The notes under the pieces: model-generated
What the model was told of the DNA's origin: nothing
The model's input: only the letters and a program-made list of their open reading frames with translations
The model's database searches: none
In this document: in pieces, positions 42,475-52,249 of the stretch
Layout of the letters: every line of letters starts with the position of its first letter
Numbering within the stretch: the stretch's first letter is position 1
Source: Burkholderia puraquae
GTDB taxonomy: Bacteria > Pseudomonadota > Gammaproteobacteria > Burkholderiales > Burkholderiaceae
Reading direction: 5' to 3'
Length of the DNA stretch: 64,000 nt
NCBI RefSeq assembly: GCF_002099195.1
Contig: NZ_NBYX01000002.1
Coordinates: 62,001-126,000 of the forward strand
Made by a program: the position numbers and the translations under genes

Positions 42475-44066
42475 CCCGTCCCGGCGAACGACGGCGCCGC
42501 GCGTTCGCCGCGTGCGGCGCGGCCATCGCCCAGTTCGAACACCGACACTGCCTGCATCAGGTGCGCGGTCTGGTCGTTCAGCGACGCGGCCGCCGCCGCG
42601 ACCTCCTCCACCAGCGCCGCATTCTGCTGCGTGAGCTGATCCATCTGCGTGACGGCCTGGTTCACCTGCTCGATCCCGACGCTCTGTTCGACCGACGCCG
42701 CCGTGATCTCGGACATCGTCTGCACGACGCGCGTGATCGACGCCGACACCGTGCGCATCGCGTCGCCGGCACGCTCGACGAGCGCCGCGCCGCCGTTGAT
42801 CTGCGCGACCGAATCCTCGATCAGCGCCTTGATCTCCTTCGCCGATTGCGCGCTGCGCTGCGCGAGCGAGCGCACTTCGCCCGCGACGACCGCGAAGCCG
42901 CGCCCCTGTTCGCCTGCGCGTGCTGCTTCCACGGCCGCGTTCAGCGCAAGGATGTTGGTCTGGAACGCGATGCCGTCGATCACCGAGATGATCTCCGCGA
43001 TCCGCCCCGAGCTCTGCGCGATGCCGCGCATCCGGTCGATCACGCTGTCGACCACGCCGCCGCCGTGGCTCGTCGCTTCGAGCGCCGCGTCGGCCAGCGC
43101 GCTCGCCGCGCGTGCGCTGTCGGTGTTCTGCCGGACGGTTGCCGTCAGTTCCTCCATGCTTGCGGCCGTTTCCTCCAGCGACGCGGCCTGGGTGCCGGTG
43201 CGCGCCGACAGGTCGGCGTTGCCGCCCGCGATCTCGCCCGCCCCGAGGTGGATCGCGTCGGACGCGTGGCGCACCGTGCGCACGGTGCCCGCGATGCTCG
43301 TCTGCATCGTGGCGAGGCCGCGCAGCATCCGGTCGATCTCGAACACGCCGCCCGCCCGCACGACTTCATCGAGCCGGCCCTGCGCGATCCGCTCGAAATG
43401 GCGGCCGGCTTCTTCCAGCGGCGCGACGACCGCGCGCCGCGCGGCCGCGTAGATCGCCGCGCTTGCCGCGAGCATCGCCACCAGCAGCACGATGCCGACC
43501 GACTTGAACCAGAGCATGCCGCCGTCGATCGTGTCGAGCGCCGTGCGGCTCGATGCGCCGCCATAGTCGGTGAAGCGGCGCAGCTCGGCGAGATAGGCGT
43601 CCTGGATGCTTTGCGTCGGCTGGTCGAGGAATGCCTGGATGTTGTCGGCGTCGAGGAACTGCACGAGTTCGCCCAGCGCGCCGCGCAGCGCGCGATAGCG
43701 CTCGGCGAGCGCCGCGACGCGTGCGCGGTTGGTATCGTCGACCGGCTGCGCGGCCGTCAGCGCGGCGAACGCCTTGTCCGCCTCCGCAAGCGACGCGCCG
43801 GCATGGCGGATGATGTCTTCCGGCTTCGGGCCGCCGCGCACCATCCGCGTGCCGGCGCGCGACAGGTTAATGCGCGCGTCGAGCAGTTGCTGGGTCGCCT
43901 GGCTGGCCGCGTCGACCTGCGTGATCGCGATGTTCGACAGATCGTCGACGCCGCTGCGCGTCGACTTGAGCGCCCAGAAGCCGAGCGCCTCGATCGCAAA
44001 CAGGAAGAGGCAGAACACGGTCAACACGCCGAGCAGACCCGACGCGAGCTTGATTTTTCCGAACAT
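42447..44066 (-). CDS. Methyl-accepting chemotaxis protein (Tar/Tsr-like)
   Basis: A 539-residue chemoreceptor. The first membrane helix is [22 protein letters not shown] (about 10-31), a four-helix-bundle ligand domain covers about 35-190, the second helix is [21 protein letters not shown] (about 192-212), and a HAMP domain follows. The signalling tip is complete: [20 protein letters not shown], then [20 protein letters not shown]. Methylation-site helices flank it. No CheR-binding pentapeptide is seen at the C terminus. Ligand unknown. The start has AGGA nine bases upstream. Confidence 0.95.
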   Translation of the reverse strand: MFGKIKLASGLLGVLTVFCLFLFAIEALGFWALKSTRSGVDDLSNIAITQVDAASQATQQLLDARINLSRAGTRMVRGGPKPEDIIRHAGASLAEADKAFAALTAAQPVDDTNRARVAALAERYRALRGALGELVQFLDADNIQAFLDQPTQSIQDAYLAELRRFTDYGGASSRTALDTIDGGMLWFKSVGIVLLVAMLAASAAIYAAARRAVVAPLEEAGRHFERIAQGRLDEVVRAGGVFEIDRMLRGLATMQTSIAGTVRTVRHASDAIHLGAGEIAGGNADLSARTGTQAASLEETAASMEELTATVRQNTDSARAASALADAALEATSHGGGVVDSVIDRMRGIAQSSGRIAEIISVIDGIAFQTNILALNAAVEAARAGEQGRGFAVVAGEVRSLAQRSAQSAKEIKALIEDSVAQINGGAALVERAGDAMRTVSASITRVVQTMSEITAASVEQSVGIEQVNQAVTQMDQLTQQNAALVEEVAAAAASLNDQTAHLMQAVSVFELGDGRAARGERAAPSFAGTGYEPAGSAA

Positions 44067-44336
44067 GGGGGGAATTCCTGGAAAGCGGACGATGAGGCAA
44101 TGCCCCGGCATTAGCGGCATTTCTTCGTCGGACTTTAGGAACAGACGGCGGCAAAGTTCGCGTTGCCCGCGCATTCCAGCCGAATTGCCCGCAAACGGGG
44201 AAATCTACGGCATTCGACGCAATAATCGCGTCGCATCGCACCGGAATTTGCAGGAAACGCGGACGAATTTCCTTGCTTATCCGCAGCCCCCTTCCTAGAG
44301 TTCAGCGCAAGCGGGCACTCATTTCGAGGAAAGTCG

Positions 44337-44780
44337 ATGACCGACATCACGGACCACGCGCGCGGCGCATTGCGTGCGCAACCGTTCAGCATGCTGCTGG
44401 GCACGGAGCTGATGCATATCGGCGACAACGAAGTGTCGCTGTGCCTGCCCGTGCGCGAAGAACTGCGGCAGCAGCACGGTTTCGTGCATGGCGGCGTCAT
44501 CAGCTACCTCGCGGACAACGCGCTGACGTTCGCCGGCGCGCTCGTGCTCGGCCCGCGCGTGATCACCGCCGAATACAAGATCAACTACCTGCGGCCGGCC
44601 GTGAACGGCACGCTCGTCGCCCGCGCGAAGCTCGTCTATGCGGGCCGGCACCAGGCCACCTGCCAGTGTCATGTGTTCGTCATCGACGGCGATCACGAGC
44701 GGCTCGTTGCGATCGCGCAGGGCACGATCAACCGCGTCGGCGACGGCAAGATGCCGGATGCGCCGGAGGAAACGGCGTGA
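44337..44780 (+). CDS. PaaI-family hotdog thioesterase
   Basis: A 147-residue acyl-CoA thioesterase. The active-site helix is FVHGGVISYLADNALTFAGAL (residues about 49-69; HGG and the acidic Asp), and ITAEYKINYLRPAVNGTLVARAKLVYAGR is the central hotdog strand pair. It hydrolyses acyl- or aryl-CoA in the cytoplasm. GAGGAAAG lies before the ATG. Convergent with the CoA-transferase gene, with a shared hairpin between. It may drain blocked CoA esters of the neighbouring catabolic cluster; this is inference. Confidence 0.9.
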   Translation: MTDITDHARGALRAQPFSMLLGTELMHIGDNEVSLCLPVREELRQQHGFVHGGVISYLADNALTFAGALVLGPRVITAEYKINYLRPAVNGTLVARAKLVYAGRHQATCQCHVFVIDGDHERLVAIAQGTINRVGDGKMPDAPEETA

Positions 44781-44810
44781 GAACGGCCTGAGCGGCCGGA
44801 ACACAATATC

Positions 44811-44847
44811 GCGGCCTAGCGGCGCCTGAGTCGCGCCGCTAGGCCGC
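44811..44847. terminator. Hairpin between convergent thioesterase and CoA-transferase genes
   Basis: GCGGCCTAGCGGCGC (44811-44825) pairs perfectly with 44833-44847 across a seven-base loop. A 15-bp stem with no long T tract on either side; the right arm includes the last codons of the minus-strand gene. Probably a bidirectional, partly protein-dependent stop. Confidence 0.65.
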
Positions 44848-45891
44848 GTCATCCCCCGCCAGCGGCAAAAACCGCGGCGCCACCCTCGCCCGCACGTTCC
44901 CGTTCTCGTCAGTTCGATAGATCCCGCGCGCCGCGTTGTGCGGATGCGAGACCGCATCGGCCACGCTCAGCACCGGCGCGAAACACGCGTCGGTACCTTC
45001 GAGCAACGCGCGCCAGTGCGCGGACGGCCGCTGTGCGAACACATCGGCGAAACGCGCCCTCAGCGCGGGCCAGCGCTCCCGGTCGTACTGCGATGCCGGA
45101 TCGACGCCGGTCAGCCCGAGCCGTTCGACCAGCAGCGCATAGAACGGCGGCTCGAGCGCGCCGATCGTCACGCATTCGCCATCCGCGCAGCGATACACGT
45201 CGTAGAACGGCGCATCGTGGAAGAGGCTCGGCTGCGCGCCGTCGAGCTGCCCGTTCGCGCGCGCCCACAGCGCGAGCGAGCCGAGCATCGACACGATGTC
45301 GACGATCGCGCCGTCGACCACGCGCCCCGGCCCGCCGCCGCGCACGTCGAACAGCGCGCAGACGATCCCGAACGCGAGGCCGAGCGCGCCGCCCGCATCG
45401 CCGACGACGGTCGGCGGCAACCCCGGCCGGCCATCGCGCGGCGCGGACAGCGACAGCAGCCCCGTCAACGCGACGTAGTTCAGGTCGTGTCCGGCCGCGG
45501 CCGCGAGCGGGCCGTGCTGGCCCCAGCCGGTCATCCGCCCGTACACGAGCGTCGGATTGCGGCGCGCGCAATCGTCGGGCCCGAGGCCGAGCCGCTCCAT
45601 CACGCCGGGCCGCAGCCCCTCGATCAGCGCATCGGCCTGCGCGATCAGGTCGAGCGCGGCGTCGCGGCCGGCCGGCGACTTCAGGTCGAGCTCGACGATC
45701 GTCTTGCCTTCGCGCAGCAGGTCGCCGTCGCGGGCCTGCAACGCATCCGGCGCGCTCGTGCGGCCGGACGGGCGCGCGATCAGCGTGATCCGCGCGCCCA
45801 TCCCGGCGAGCATCCAGCCCGCGAGCGGGCCGGGGCCGAGCCCTTCGAATTCGACGATGTGGATGCCGGAAAGCGGCGTGTTCAATGGCAT
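44839..45891 (-). CDS. CoA-transferase III family protein, alpha-methylacyl-CoA racemase-like
   Basis: A 350-residue CaiB-fold protein. LSGIHIVEFEGLGPGPLAGWMLAGMGA opens the fold, and GRMTGWGQHGPLAAAAGHDLNYVALTG is characteristic of alpha-methylacyl-CoA racemases, which have the His/Asp pair that moves the alpha proton; VVGDAGGALGLAFGI holds the Asp. It either epimerises a 2-methylacyl-CoA or transfers CoA. GAGG lies seven bases before the ATG. It lies 87 bases downstream of the IclR gene on the same strand, so it probably belongs to the same catabolic regulon as the divergent operon. Confidence 0.87.
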   Translation of the reverse strand: MPLNTPLSGIHIVEFEGLGPGPLAGWMLAGMGARITLIARPSGRTSAPDALQARDGDLLREGKTIVELDLKSPAGRDAALDLIAQADALIEGLRPGVMERLGLGPDDCARRNPTLVYGRMTGWGQHGPLAAAAGHDLNYVALTGLLSLSAPRDGRPGLPPTVVGDAGGALGLAFGIVCALFDVRGGGPGRVVDGAIVDIVSMLGSLALWARANGQLDGAQPSLFHDAPFYDVYRCADGECVTIGALEPPFYALLVERLGLTGVDPASQYDRERWPALRARFADVFAQRPSAHWRALLEGTDACFAPVLSVADAVSHPHNAARGIYRTDENGNVRARVAPRFLPLAGDDAA

Positions 45892-45978
45892 GGCGACCTC
45901 GCTGAAATGCAGCCTGGACAGGCGCAACGAAACGTTCCGATTCTATGCGAATGCCTGCATGCGCCATGCCGCGGCCGG

Positions 45979-46746
45979 CTAGCCTGCCGCGGCATCCGGC
46001 CCCTGCCCGGCCAGCGCCTCCCGCATCGCCCGCACGATCGCGTCGCGCTGCGCGTCGATCCGCTCGACCGGCCCGGCCACGCCCATGGCCAGCGGCAGGC
46101 CGTTCCAGCCGTCCGCGATCACCATCGAGATCATCGCGGCGCCCTGCGTGACCGTGTGCGCCGAATAGGAATAGCCCGACCGGCGCGTCTGTTCGACCTT
46201 GTCGAGCACGACATCCTCGTCGATCGTCCGGCCCGACTTGCCGAGCCGGCGAATGCTGCGCGACACGAGCCGACGGATCGCGCTATCCGGCTGGAGGCTC
46301 AGCAGCGCCCAGCCGAGGCTCGACATGCAGATCTCGCGACGCGTGCCGATCGGCGCATAGAACTGGATCGGAATCGTATGCGCGCCCTCGACCGCATCGA
46401 TGTACTGCACGTACAGGTCGCTCTGCACCGCGATCACGACTGCCTCGCGCGTGCGGACCGCCAGCCGCTTGGCGACGGCATGCCAGTGCCGCCGGCTGCC
46501 TGCCGTCGAATCGACGAGCGCTTCGCCGAGATTGACGAGGCGTGCAGTGGGCGCATACGTATGGGTGGCGTCGTCGTAGGCGAGATAGCCGAGCGCCTTC
46601 ATGCTGGTCAGCAGCGCCGCCGCGCTCGAGCCCGGATAGCCGCAGCGCGTGGTGATCTCCCGCACGCTCAGCGGCCGCTGCAACGCGCTGAACAGCTCCA
46701 GCACCTCGAACACGCGCGCCGCGCTCTTGACCACGTTTCCGCTCAT
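45979..46746 (-). CDS. IclR-family regulator of the second CoA cluster
   Basis: A 255-residue regulator. The N-terminal winged helix reads AARVFEVLELFSALQRPLSVREITTRCGYPGSSAAALLTSM (residues about 9-50). The effector domain carries QYIDAVEGAHTIPIQFYAPIG and SSLGWALLSLQPDSAIRRL. It is divergent from the enoyl-CoA hydratase operon. A perfect 16-bp palindrome lies in the 134-base gap, 32 bases from its own start. Probable local regulator; effector unknown. Confidence 0.92.
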   Translation of the reverse strand: MSGNVVKSAARVFEVLELFSALQRPLSVREITTRCGYPGSSAAALLTSMKALGYLAYDDATHTYAPTARLVNLGEALVDSTAGSRRHWHAVAKRLAVRTREAVVIAVQSDLYVQYIDAVEGAHTIPIQFYAPIGTRREICMSSLGWALLSLQPDSAIRRLVSRSIRRLGKSGRTIDEDVVLDKVEQTRRSGYSYSAHTVTQGAAMISMVIADGWNGLPLAMGVAGPVERIDAQRDAIVRAMREALAGQGPDAAAG

Positions 46747-46777
46747 CCCGCCGTCTCCTCACGCCACCGGGCGAGCC

Positions 46778-46793
46778 TTCCACATATGTGGAA
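46778..46793. promoter_or_regulatory. Perfect palindromic operator of the second IclR regulator
   Basis: TTCCACATATGTGGAA is a fully self-complementary 16-mer, with GGAA/TTCC outer arms as in many IclR sites. It lies 32 bases before the IclR start and 88 before the hydratase start, so one dimer could control both directions. Confidence 0.8.
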
Positions 46794-46880
46794 CGGAATT
46801 TCCCGCCGCCAACCGTCGTGACGATACTAGGCTTCGGCCCGCGGCGTGAAGTCCCGCGGGACAGAACACTCGGAGACACC

Positions 46881-47663
46881 ATGACAGCCTTTCTGATCCG
46901 TGAACGGCAGGGACCGATCCTGACCGTCACGATGAACCGCCCGGAAACACGCAATGCCATTTCGGACACCGATGCGATCGACGCACTGACCGAATGCTGC
47001 GACCACGCGAATCGCGACGAATCGATCCGCGTGCTGGTCCTGACCGGTGCCGGCACGACGTTCTCGTCGGGCGGCAACGTAAAGGCGATGCGCGCGTTCA
47101 TGGAATCGGGCCCGCACGACCTCGCGGCGATCCGGACGAGCTACCGCCATGGCATCCAGCGGCTGGCGCACGCATTCCAGCATCTCGAAGTGCCGGCCAT
47201 CGCGGCGATCAACGGCCCGGCCATCGGCGCCGGCACCGATCTCGCGTGCATGTGCGACATCCGCATTGCCGCCGAGCGCGCCCGCTTCGCCGAGAGCTTC
47301 ATCGCCCTCGGCCTCGTGCCCGGCGACGGCGGCGCGTGGTTCCTGCCGCAGATCGTCGGCGCCGCCGTCGCCGCGGAAATGTCGTTCACGGGCGACGCGC
47401 TGGACGCACAGGCCGCGCTGCGCTGCGGGCTCGTGTCGCGCGTCGTTCCCGATGGCGACCTCCTGGCACACGCGCATGAACTGGCCGGCCGTATCGCCCG
47501 GCATTCGGGCACCGCGTTGCGCCTGACCAAACGGCTGCTGCGCGAAAGCCGCCACGCGAGCCTCGACACGCTGCTCGACCTGTCGGCGTCGTACCAGGCG
47601 TTCGCGCACGCCACTCCCGAACATCGCGCGGCGGTGAACGCGCTGTTTGCCGCGCGCGGCTGA
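46881..47663 (+). CDS. Enoyl-CoA hydratase/isomerase family protein
   Basis: A 260-residue crotonase-fold enzyme. LVLTGAGTTFSSGGNVKAMRAF is the first oxyanion-hole segment, and AAINGPAIGAGTDLACMCDIRIAAERARFAESFIALGLVPGDGG is the second, with Glu and Gly/Asp residues at the catalytic positions. It hydrates or isomerises an unsaturated acyl-CoA. CGGAG lies before the ATG. It is first in the operon driven away from IclR and is followed by a CoA-transferase. The acidic residue pattern (VPGDGG) differs from classical FadB, so a side activity is possible. Confidence 0.9.
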   Translation: MTAFLIRERQGPILTVTMNRPETRNAISDTDAIDALTECCDHANRDESIRVLVLTGAGTTFSSGGNVKAMRAFMESGPHDLAAIRTSYRHGIQRLAHAFQHLEVPAIAAINGPAIGAGTDLACMCDIRIAAERARFAESFIALGLVPGDGGAWFLPQIVGAAVAAEMSFTGDALDAQAALRCGLVSRVVPDGDLLAHAHELAGRIARHSGTALRLTKRLLRESRHASLDTLLDLSASYQAFAHATPEHRAAVNALFAARG

Positions 47664-47723
47664 TCTCGCGACGCATCGCATGCCGGCATGCCGGCCGGAT
47701 CCCACATCGAAGGAAACATCGTC

Positions 47724-48944
47724 ATGACAAGCAGTCACGAAGGCGCACTCGCAGGCGTGCGCGTGGTCGACCTGAGCCGCGTCTACGCAGGGCCGTTCTG
47801 CGCGCAGACGCTCGCCGACCACGGCGCGGACGTCATCAAGATCGAACCGCCGCAGGGCGACGAAACGCGCGACTGGGGGCCCGCGATGCCGAGCGGCATC
47901 TCCAGCTACTACTGGGGGCTCAACCGCAACAAGCGCAATCTCGCGCTCGACCTGTCGCATCCGGACGGGCGCGACGTGCTGTTCCGTCTGCTCGACACGG
48001 CCGACGTGCTGATCGACAACTTCAAGCAGGGCACGCTCGAACGCTGGGGCATCGGCTACGACGACTGCCTGCGCGAGCGCTTCCCGCGCCTCGTCCACTG
48101 CTCGATCTCCGGATACGGCACCGACGGCCCGCTTGCGCGGTTTCCGGGCTACGACGCCGTCGCACAGGGCCTCGCCGGCTTCCTGTCGATCAACGGCGAG
48201 CCGGGCGGCATGCCGCTGAAGGTGCCGTTCCCGGTCGTCGATTACGCGGCGGGCCTGAGCGCCGTGTCGAGCGTCCTGCTCGCGCTGGTCGAACGGACGC
48301 GCTCCGGCCTCGGGCAGCACGTCGACATCGACCTGTTCAGCACCGCGCTGTCGATGCTGCATCCGATCAGCACGACCTGGATGGCGACCGGTGACGTTCC
48401 GGTCGCGACCGGCAACGTGTATGGCGCGATCGCGCCGTACGGCGTCTATCCGTGCAAGGACAAGCCGATCTCGACCGGCGCCGGCAACAACCGCACGTTC
48501 GCGCGGCTCGTCGAAACGCTCGGCGTGCCCGAGCTGGCGCGCGATCCGCGGTTCGCGACCAACGCGAAGCGCGTCGCGCATCGCGATGCGCTCGATACGC
48601 TGCTCGGCCAGCTGACCGCCGAACTGCATGCCGACGACATCGTCGAGCGGCTGCTGAACGCCGGCGTCGCGACGGGCCCGGTAAACACCGTCGCCGATGC
48701 GTTCGGCCACCCGCAAGCCGCGCGCAACGCGATGTTCGTCCAGACCGACACGTACACCGGCGCGGGCGTCCCCGCCAAACTCTCCCGCACGCCCGGATCG
48801 ATCCGCCGGCCGCCGCAGCCGTTCGCCGCCGACACCGACGCCGTGCTCGACGCGCTCGGCATCGACGCGGCGCGCCGGGACGCGCTACGGCAAGCGGGGG
48901 TACTCCACGACACGCGTGCGGACGCCACCGGGAGCGCGTCATGA
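47724..48944 (+). CDS. CaiB/BaiF-type class III CoA-transferase
   Basis: A 406-residue transferase. GVRVVDLSRVYAGPFCAQTLADHGADVIKIEPPQGDETR is the N-terminal fold, with LNRNKRNLALDLSHPDGRD next. The Asp in FPVVDYAAGLSAVSSVLLAL is the nucleophile. NAGVATGPVNTVADAFGHPQ is the usual C-terminal loop. It activates the pathway acid with CoA. GAAGGAAA lies before the ATG; an in-frame ATG 12 codons upstream is less likely. Its end overlaps the second enoyl-CoA hydratase by four bases. Confidence 0.9.
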   Translation: MTSSHEGALAGVRVVDLSRVYAGPFCAQTLADHGADVIKIEPPQGDETRDWGPAMPSGISSYYWGLNRNKRNLALDLSHPDGRDVLFRLLDTADVLIDNFKQGTLERWGIGYDDCLRERFPRLVHCSISGYGTDGPLARFPGYDAVAQGLAGFLSINGEPGGMPLKVPFPVVDYAAGLSAVSSVLLALVERTRSGLGQHVDIDLFSTALSMLHPISTTWMATGDVPVATGNVYGAIAPYGVYPCKDKPISTGAGNNRTFARLVETLGVPELARDPRFATNAKRVAHRDALDTLLGQLTAELHADDIVERLLNAGVATGPVNTVADAFGHPQAARNAMFVQTDTYTGAGVPAKLSRTPGSIRRPPQPFAADTDAVLDALGIDAARRDALRQAGVLHDTRADATGSAS

Positions 48945-49741
48945 CCTCATCCGGCTCGTTCTCTTCCCTGACGGGCAACGACGCCCCGTCGATCCTGCGC
49001 AACGACGACGCCGGCATCGCGTGGCTGACGATCCATCGTCCGCACGTCGCCAATGCACTGTCCGCCGAAGCGATCCGGCGGCTGTGCGACGAACTCGTCA
49101 CGCTCGACGACAACCCGTCGATCCGCGTCATCGTGATCCGCGGCGCGGGCGAGCGCGCGTACAGCGCGGGCATCGATCTCGGCGATCCCGAGATGCGCGG
49201 GATGCAGCCGATGCGCGGGCTCGCACGCAACGTGCACGAGCTGATCCTCGAGCTGCGCAAGCCGACCATCGCGGCCGTCAACGGCTACGCCATCGGCGCC
49301 GGCTGTGAAATCGCGCTCGCCTGCGACCTGCGGATCGCCGCCGATCACGCGTACTTCGCACTGCCCGAAGCGCGCGTCGGCATGGGCGCGAACTTCGCGA
49401 GCGTGCTGCTGCCGCGCATGCTGCCGCGTGCGATCGCGATGGAGCTGCTGTTCACGGGCCGCCGCTTCGACGCGGCCGAAGCGCAGCGCGCCGGGTTGCT
49501 GAACCGCGTCGTCCCCGGCGCCGCACTCGACGACACCGTGCGCGAACTGGCGCAGACGATCGCCGTGAACGCGCCGCTCACGATCCGCCGCATCAAGGAA
49601 ACCGCGACACGCAGCCAGGGGCTGCCGGTGGCTGCCGCGCTGCGGCTGGACGTCGGCCCCGACGTCTATGCGAGCGAAGACCGGATCGAGGGTGCCCGCG
49701 CGTTCCTCGAGAAACGCAAGCCGGTGTTCAAGGGGCGCTGA
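48941..49741 (+). CDS. Enoyl-CoA hydratase/isomerase family protein (second copy)
   Basis: A 266-residue crotonase. VIVIRGAGERAYSAGIDLGDPEM and AAVNGYAIGAGCEIALACDLRIAADHAYFALPEARVGMGANFASVL form the two oxyanion regions, with Glu in LPEARVG at the first catalytic position. The sequence is clearly different from the first hydratase, so the two probably do separate steps. The ATG overlaps the transferase stop (ATGA), and GGAG lies upstream. The transferase-hydratase pair recalls caiB/caiD of carnitine metabolism, but substrate identity is not shown. Confidence 0.9.
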   Translation: MTSSGSFSSLTGNDAPSILRNDDAGIAWLTIHRPHVANALSAEAIRRLCDELVTLDDNPSIRVIVIRGAGERAYSAGIDLGDPEMRGMQPMRGLARNVHELILELRKPTIAAVNGYAIGAGCEIALACDLRIAADHAYFALPEARVGMGANFASVLLPRMLPRAIAMELLFTGRRFDAAEAQRAGLLNRVVPGAALDDTVRELAQTIAVNAPLTIRRIKETATRSQGLPVAAALRLDVGPDVYASEDRIEGARAFLEKRKPVFKGR

Positions 49742-49825
49742 GCCCGACGCAGCACGGCGACAAAGCGCGCGCAACCGCTCCCAGAACGCGGGCGTGCGAA
49801 AAAAAACATGGACGGAGACACCTTC

Positions 49826-50878
49826 ATGCAACGGAAAGCATTCCTGGTCGGCGCGAGCGTGCTATGCGCCACATCGGCGCACGCGTCGTCGGTCACGCTG
49901 TACGGGATCGTCGACAGCTACGTCGAATTCGATCGTATCGGCAGCCTGTCGAGCGTGCGGCAGAGCGGCGGCGGATCGTCGACGAGCCGGTTCGGGCTGA
50001 CGGGCGTCGAGGCGCTCGGCGGCGGCACGTCGACGAAGTTCGTGCTGGAGAGCGGCTTCTCGCCGGCCGACGGATCGTTCCAGGGCGGCACGCTGTTCTA
50101 CCGGCAGGCCTATGTGTCGCTGCAGAACACGCGCTACGGCGACCTGCGGCTCGGCCGGCAATACACGCCCTCGTTCTACGTCGCCTATGACGGCGATCCG
50201 TTCGGGCTCAACGAACGGCTGTCGCCGCTCGCGCTGCTCGCGACGTCGACGGACACGATCACCAGCAACACGACGCCGCCGATTCCGCGCTTCAACCAGG
50301 CGGTGTCGTACCTGAGCCCCGACTGGAACGGCCTGCGCGTGATGGCGACGTACGGCTTCCCGACGCCGAACGCGCTGTCCACGCAGGCCGGACGCAACTA
50401 TGGCGCCGGGCTCCAGTACCGGATCGGCGGGCTCTACGTCGGCGCCGGCTTCCAGGGCGACACGTCGGCCGGCAACCTGTCGCCCGTCGTCTCCCCGTCG
50501 ACGACCCGCCACTACGTGTTCGCGGCCAACTACGCGTTCGCGCACGTCAAGCTGTACGCCGCGTTTCTGTACGGCGTCAGCACGGCGCCGAACCTGCCCG
50601 CGTTCTCGACCGCGAGTGCCGGCGCGTCGATCGGCGTCGGCGCGCTCGATCGCGTGCTCGTGTCGGTCGTGCGCCGCGACGTGAAAGGCTCGGCGAACGA
50701 CGCGACCGCGCTCGGCATCGGGTACGACCACCCGCTGTCGAAGCGGACATCGCTCTACGCACGCTACCTCTACATGAAGAACGGCGGCGACGCCCGCAAC
50801 ACCGTCGTCGTCGGCCTGCAGCCGCAACCGGGCGGCACCGAGCAGGTGTTCGCGCTCGGCATCGTTCACCGCTTCTGA
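49826..50878 (+). CDS. General porin (Burkholderia OpcP/OmpC type)
   Basis: A 350-residue outer-membrane beta barrel. The signal peptide is MQRKAFLVGASVLCATSAHA. The mature start SSVTLYGIVDSYVEFDR and SRFGLTGVEALGGGTSTKFVLESGF are the classic betaproteobacterial porin strands, and the final strand ends with Phe (EQVFALGIVHRF), as needed for outer-membrane insertion. The start at 49826 has ACGGAG upstream; an ATG six codons earlier is in frame. Placed inside the catabolic operon, it probably brings the substrate across the outer membrane. Confidence 0.93.
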   Translation: MQRKAFLVGASVLCATSAHASSVTLYGIVDSYVEFDRIGSLSSVRQSGGGSSTSRFGLTGVEALGGGTSTKFVLESGFSPADGSFQGGTLFYRQAYVSLQNTRYGDLRLGRQYTPSFYVAYDGDPFGLNERLSPLALLATSTDTITSNTTPPIPRFNQAVSYLSPDWNGLRVMATYGFPTPNALSTQAGRNYGAGLQYRIGGLYVGAGFQGDTSAGNLSPVVSPSTTRHYVFAANYAFAHVKLYAAFLYGVSTAPNLPAFSTASAGASIGVGALDRVLVSVVRRDVKGSANDATALGIGYDHPLSKRTSLYARYLYMKNGGDARNTVVVGLQPQPGGTEQVFALGIVHRF

Positions 50879-50888
50879 CGGAGTGCCC

Positions 50889-52211
50889 ATGACCCCGACC
50901 CTTTCGACCCACCCGGCCGCCGTCGACGCTGGCGCGACGCCGGCGCTCTACCGCCGGATCTCGCGCCGGCTGCTGCCGTTCCTGATCCTCTGCTACACGC
51001 TGTCGTTCATCGACCGGATCAACATCGGCTTCGCGCACGCGCAGATGGCGGCCGAACTGCACTTCTCCGACGCCGTCTACGGGCTCGGCGCGGGCATCTT
51101 CTTCATCGGCTACATGGCGTTCGAGATTCCGAGCAACGCGCTGCTTGCACGGATCGGCGCGCGCAGGACGATTGCTCGAATCATGATGCTGTGGGGGCTC
51201 GGCTCGGCCGCGACGATGTTCGTCACGACGCCCGCGCAGTTCTACGCGTGCCGCTTCCTGCTGGGCGTGTTCGAGGCCGGCTTCTTCCCCGGCATCCTGT
51301 TCTATCTCGGCGCGTGGTATCCGCCGAAGCAACGCGCGAAGGCGTTCGCGCTCTTCATGACGGCCCTGTACCTCGCGGGGATGATCGCCGGCCCCGTGTC
51401 GGGCGCCATCCTCTCGTACTTCGACGGCGCCGCCGGCCTGAGCGGCTGGCAATGGCTGTTCCTCGTGGAAGGGCTGCCGAGCAGCGTGCTCGGCCTCGTC
51501 GCGCTGCGGTTTCTCGACGATCGGCCGGACGACGCACGCTGGCTGTCGGACGCCGACAAGCACGCGCTGCGCGCCGCGCACACGCAGGCCGAAGCCGGCA
51601 CGCCGGAGGCGAACGCGGCGCGGCCGCTGCTCGCGCACCGCGATTTCTGGCTGCTGTGCGCGGCCAATTTCGCGATCGCGGCCGCCGGCTATGCGCTGGT
51701 GTTCTGGATGCCCGTGATCCTGCATCGCGGCGGCCTGCATGGCGCGATGCAGATCGGGCTGCTGTCCGCGCTGCCCTACCTGTGCGGCATCGTCGGCATG
51801 CTCGGGATGGGCTGGCGCACCGAACGGCGGCGCGAATGGCGCGGGCATGGTGCGTTCGCGATGATCGCGTGCGCGGCGGCGCTCGCCGGGCTGGCGAACG
51901 CCGCCGGCACGGCACACATGATGATCGCCCTGTGCGTCGCGGTCGCCACGCATGCCGCGGCGCTACCGGCGTTCTGGGTGCTGCCGGGGCTCGCGCTGCC
52001 GAAGCGTTCGATGGCAGTCGCGATCGCGGCGATCACGATGTCCGGCGCGATCGGCGGGTTCGCGAGCCCGTTCCTGATGGGCGTGCTCAACACGGCCACC
52101 GGGTCGATGCGCGGCGGACTTTATTTCAACGCCGCGCTGCTCGCGGCCGGCGCAATCGCATTGCTCGGCACGCTGCGCGCCCGCGCGGCGTCAAGTACGA
52201 ACGCCGGCTGA
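50889..52211 (+). CDS. MFS transporter, anion:cation symporter type
   Basis: A 440-residue 12-helix carrier. LPFLILCYTLSFIDRINIGFAHAQM and GAGIFFIGYMAFEIPSNALLARIGAR are ACS-family hallmarks (phthalate, tartrate and hydroxy-acid importers). CRFLLGVFEAGFFPGILFYLGAWYPPK is the helix 4-5 signature. The ATG is preferred over a GTG two codons earlier because CGGAG is at better spacing. Ten bases after the porin gene, so porin and carrier form an import pair for the pathway substrate. Confidence 0.92.
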   Translation: MTPTLSTHPAAVDAGATPALYRRISRRLLPFLILCYTLSFIDRINIGFAHAQMAAELHFSDAVYGLGAGIFFIGYMAFEIPSNALLARIGARRTIARIMMLWGLGSAATMFVTTPAQFYACRFLLGVFEAGFFPGILFYLGAWYPPKQRAKAFALFMTALYLAGMIAGPVSGAILSYFDGAAGLSGWQWLFLVEGLPSSVLGLVALRFLDDRPDDARWLSDADKHALRAAHTQAEAGTPEANAARPLLAHRDFWLLCAANFAIAAAGYALVFWMPVILHRGGLHGAMQIGLLSALPYLCGIVGMLGMGWRTERRREWRGHGAFAMIACAAALAGLANAAGTAHMMIALCVAVATHAAALPAFWVLPGLALPKRSMAVAIAAITMSGAIGGFASPFLMGVLNTATGSMRGGLYFNAALLAAGAIALLGTLRARAASSTNAG

Positions 52212-52249
52212 CGGCTTCGACCTCCCCTTTCTCACTCTCATCGACGCTC

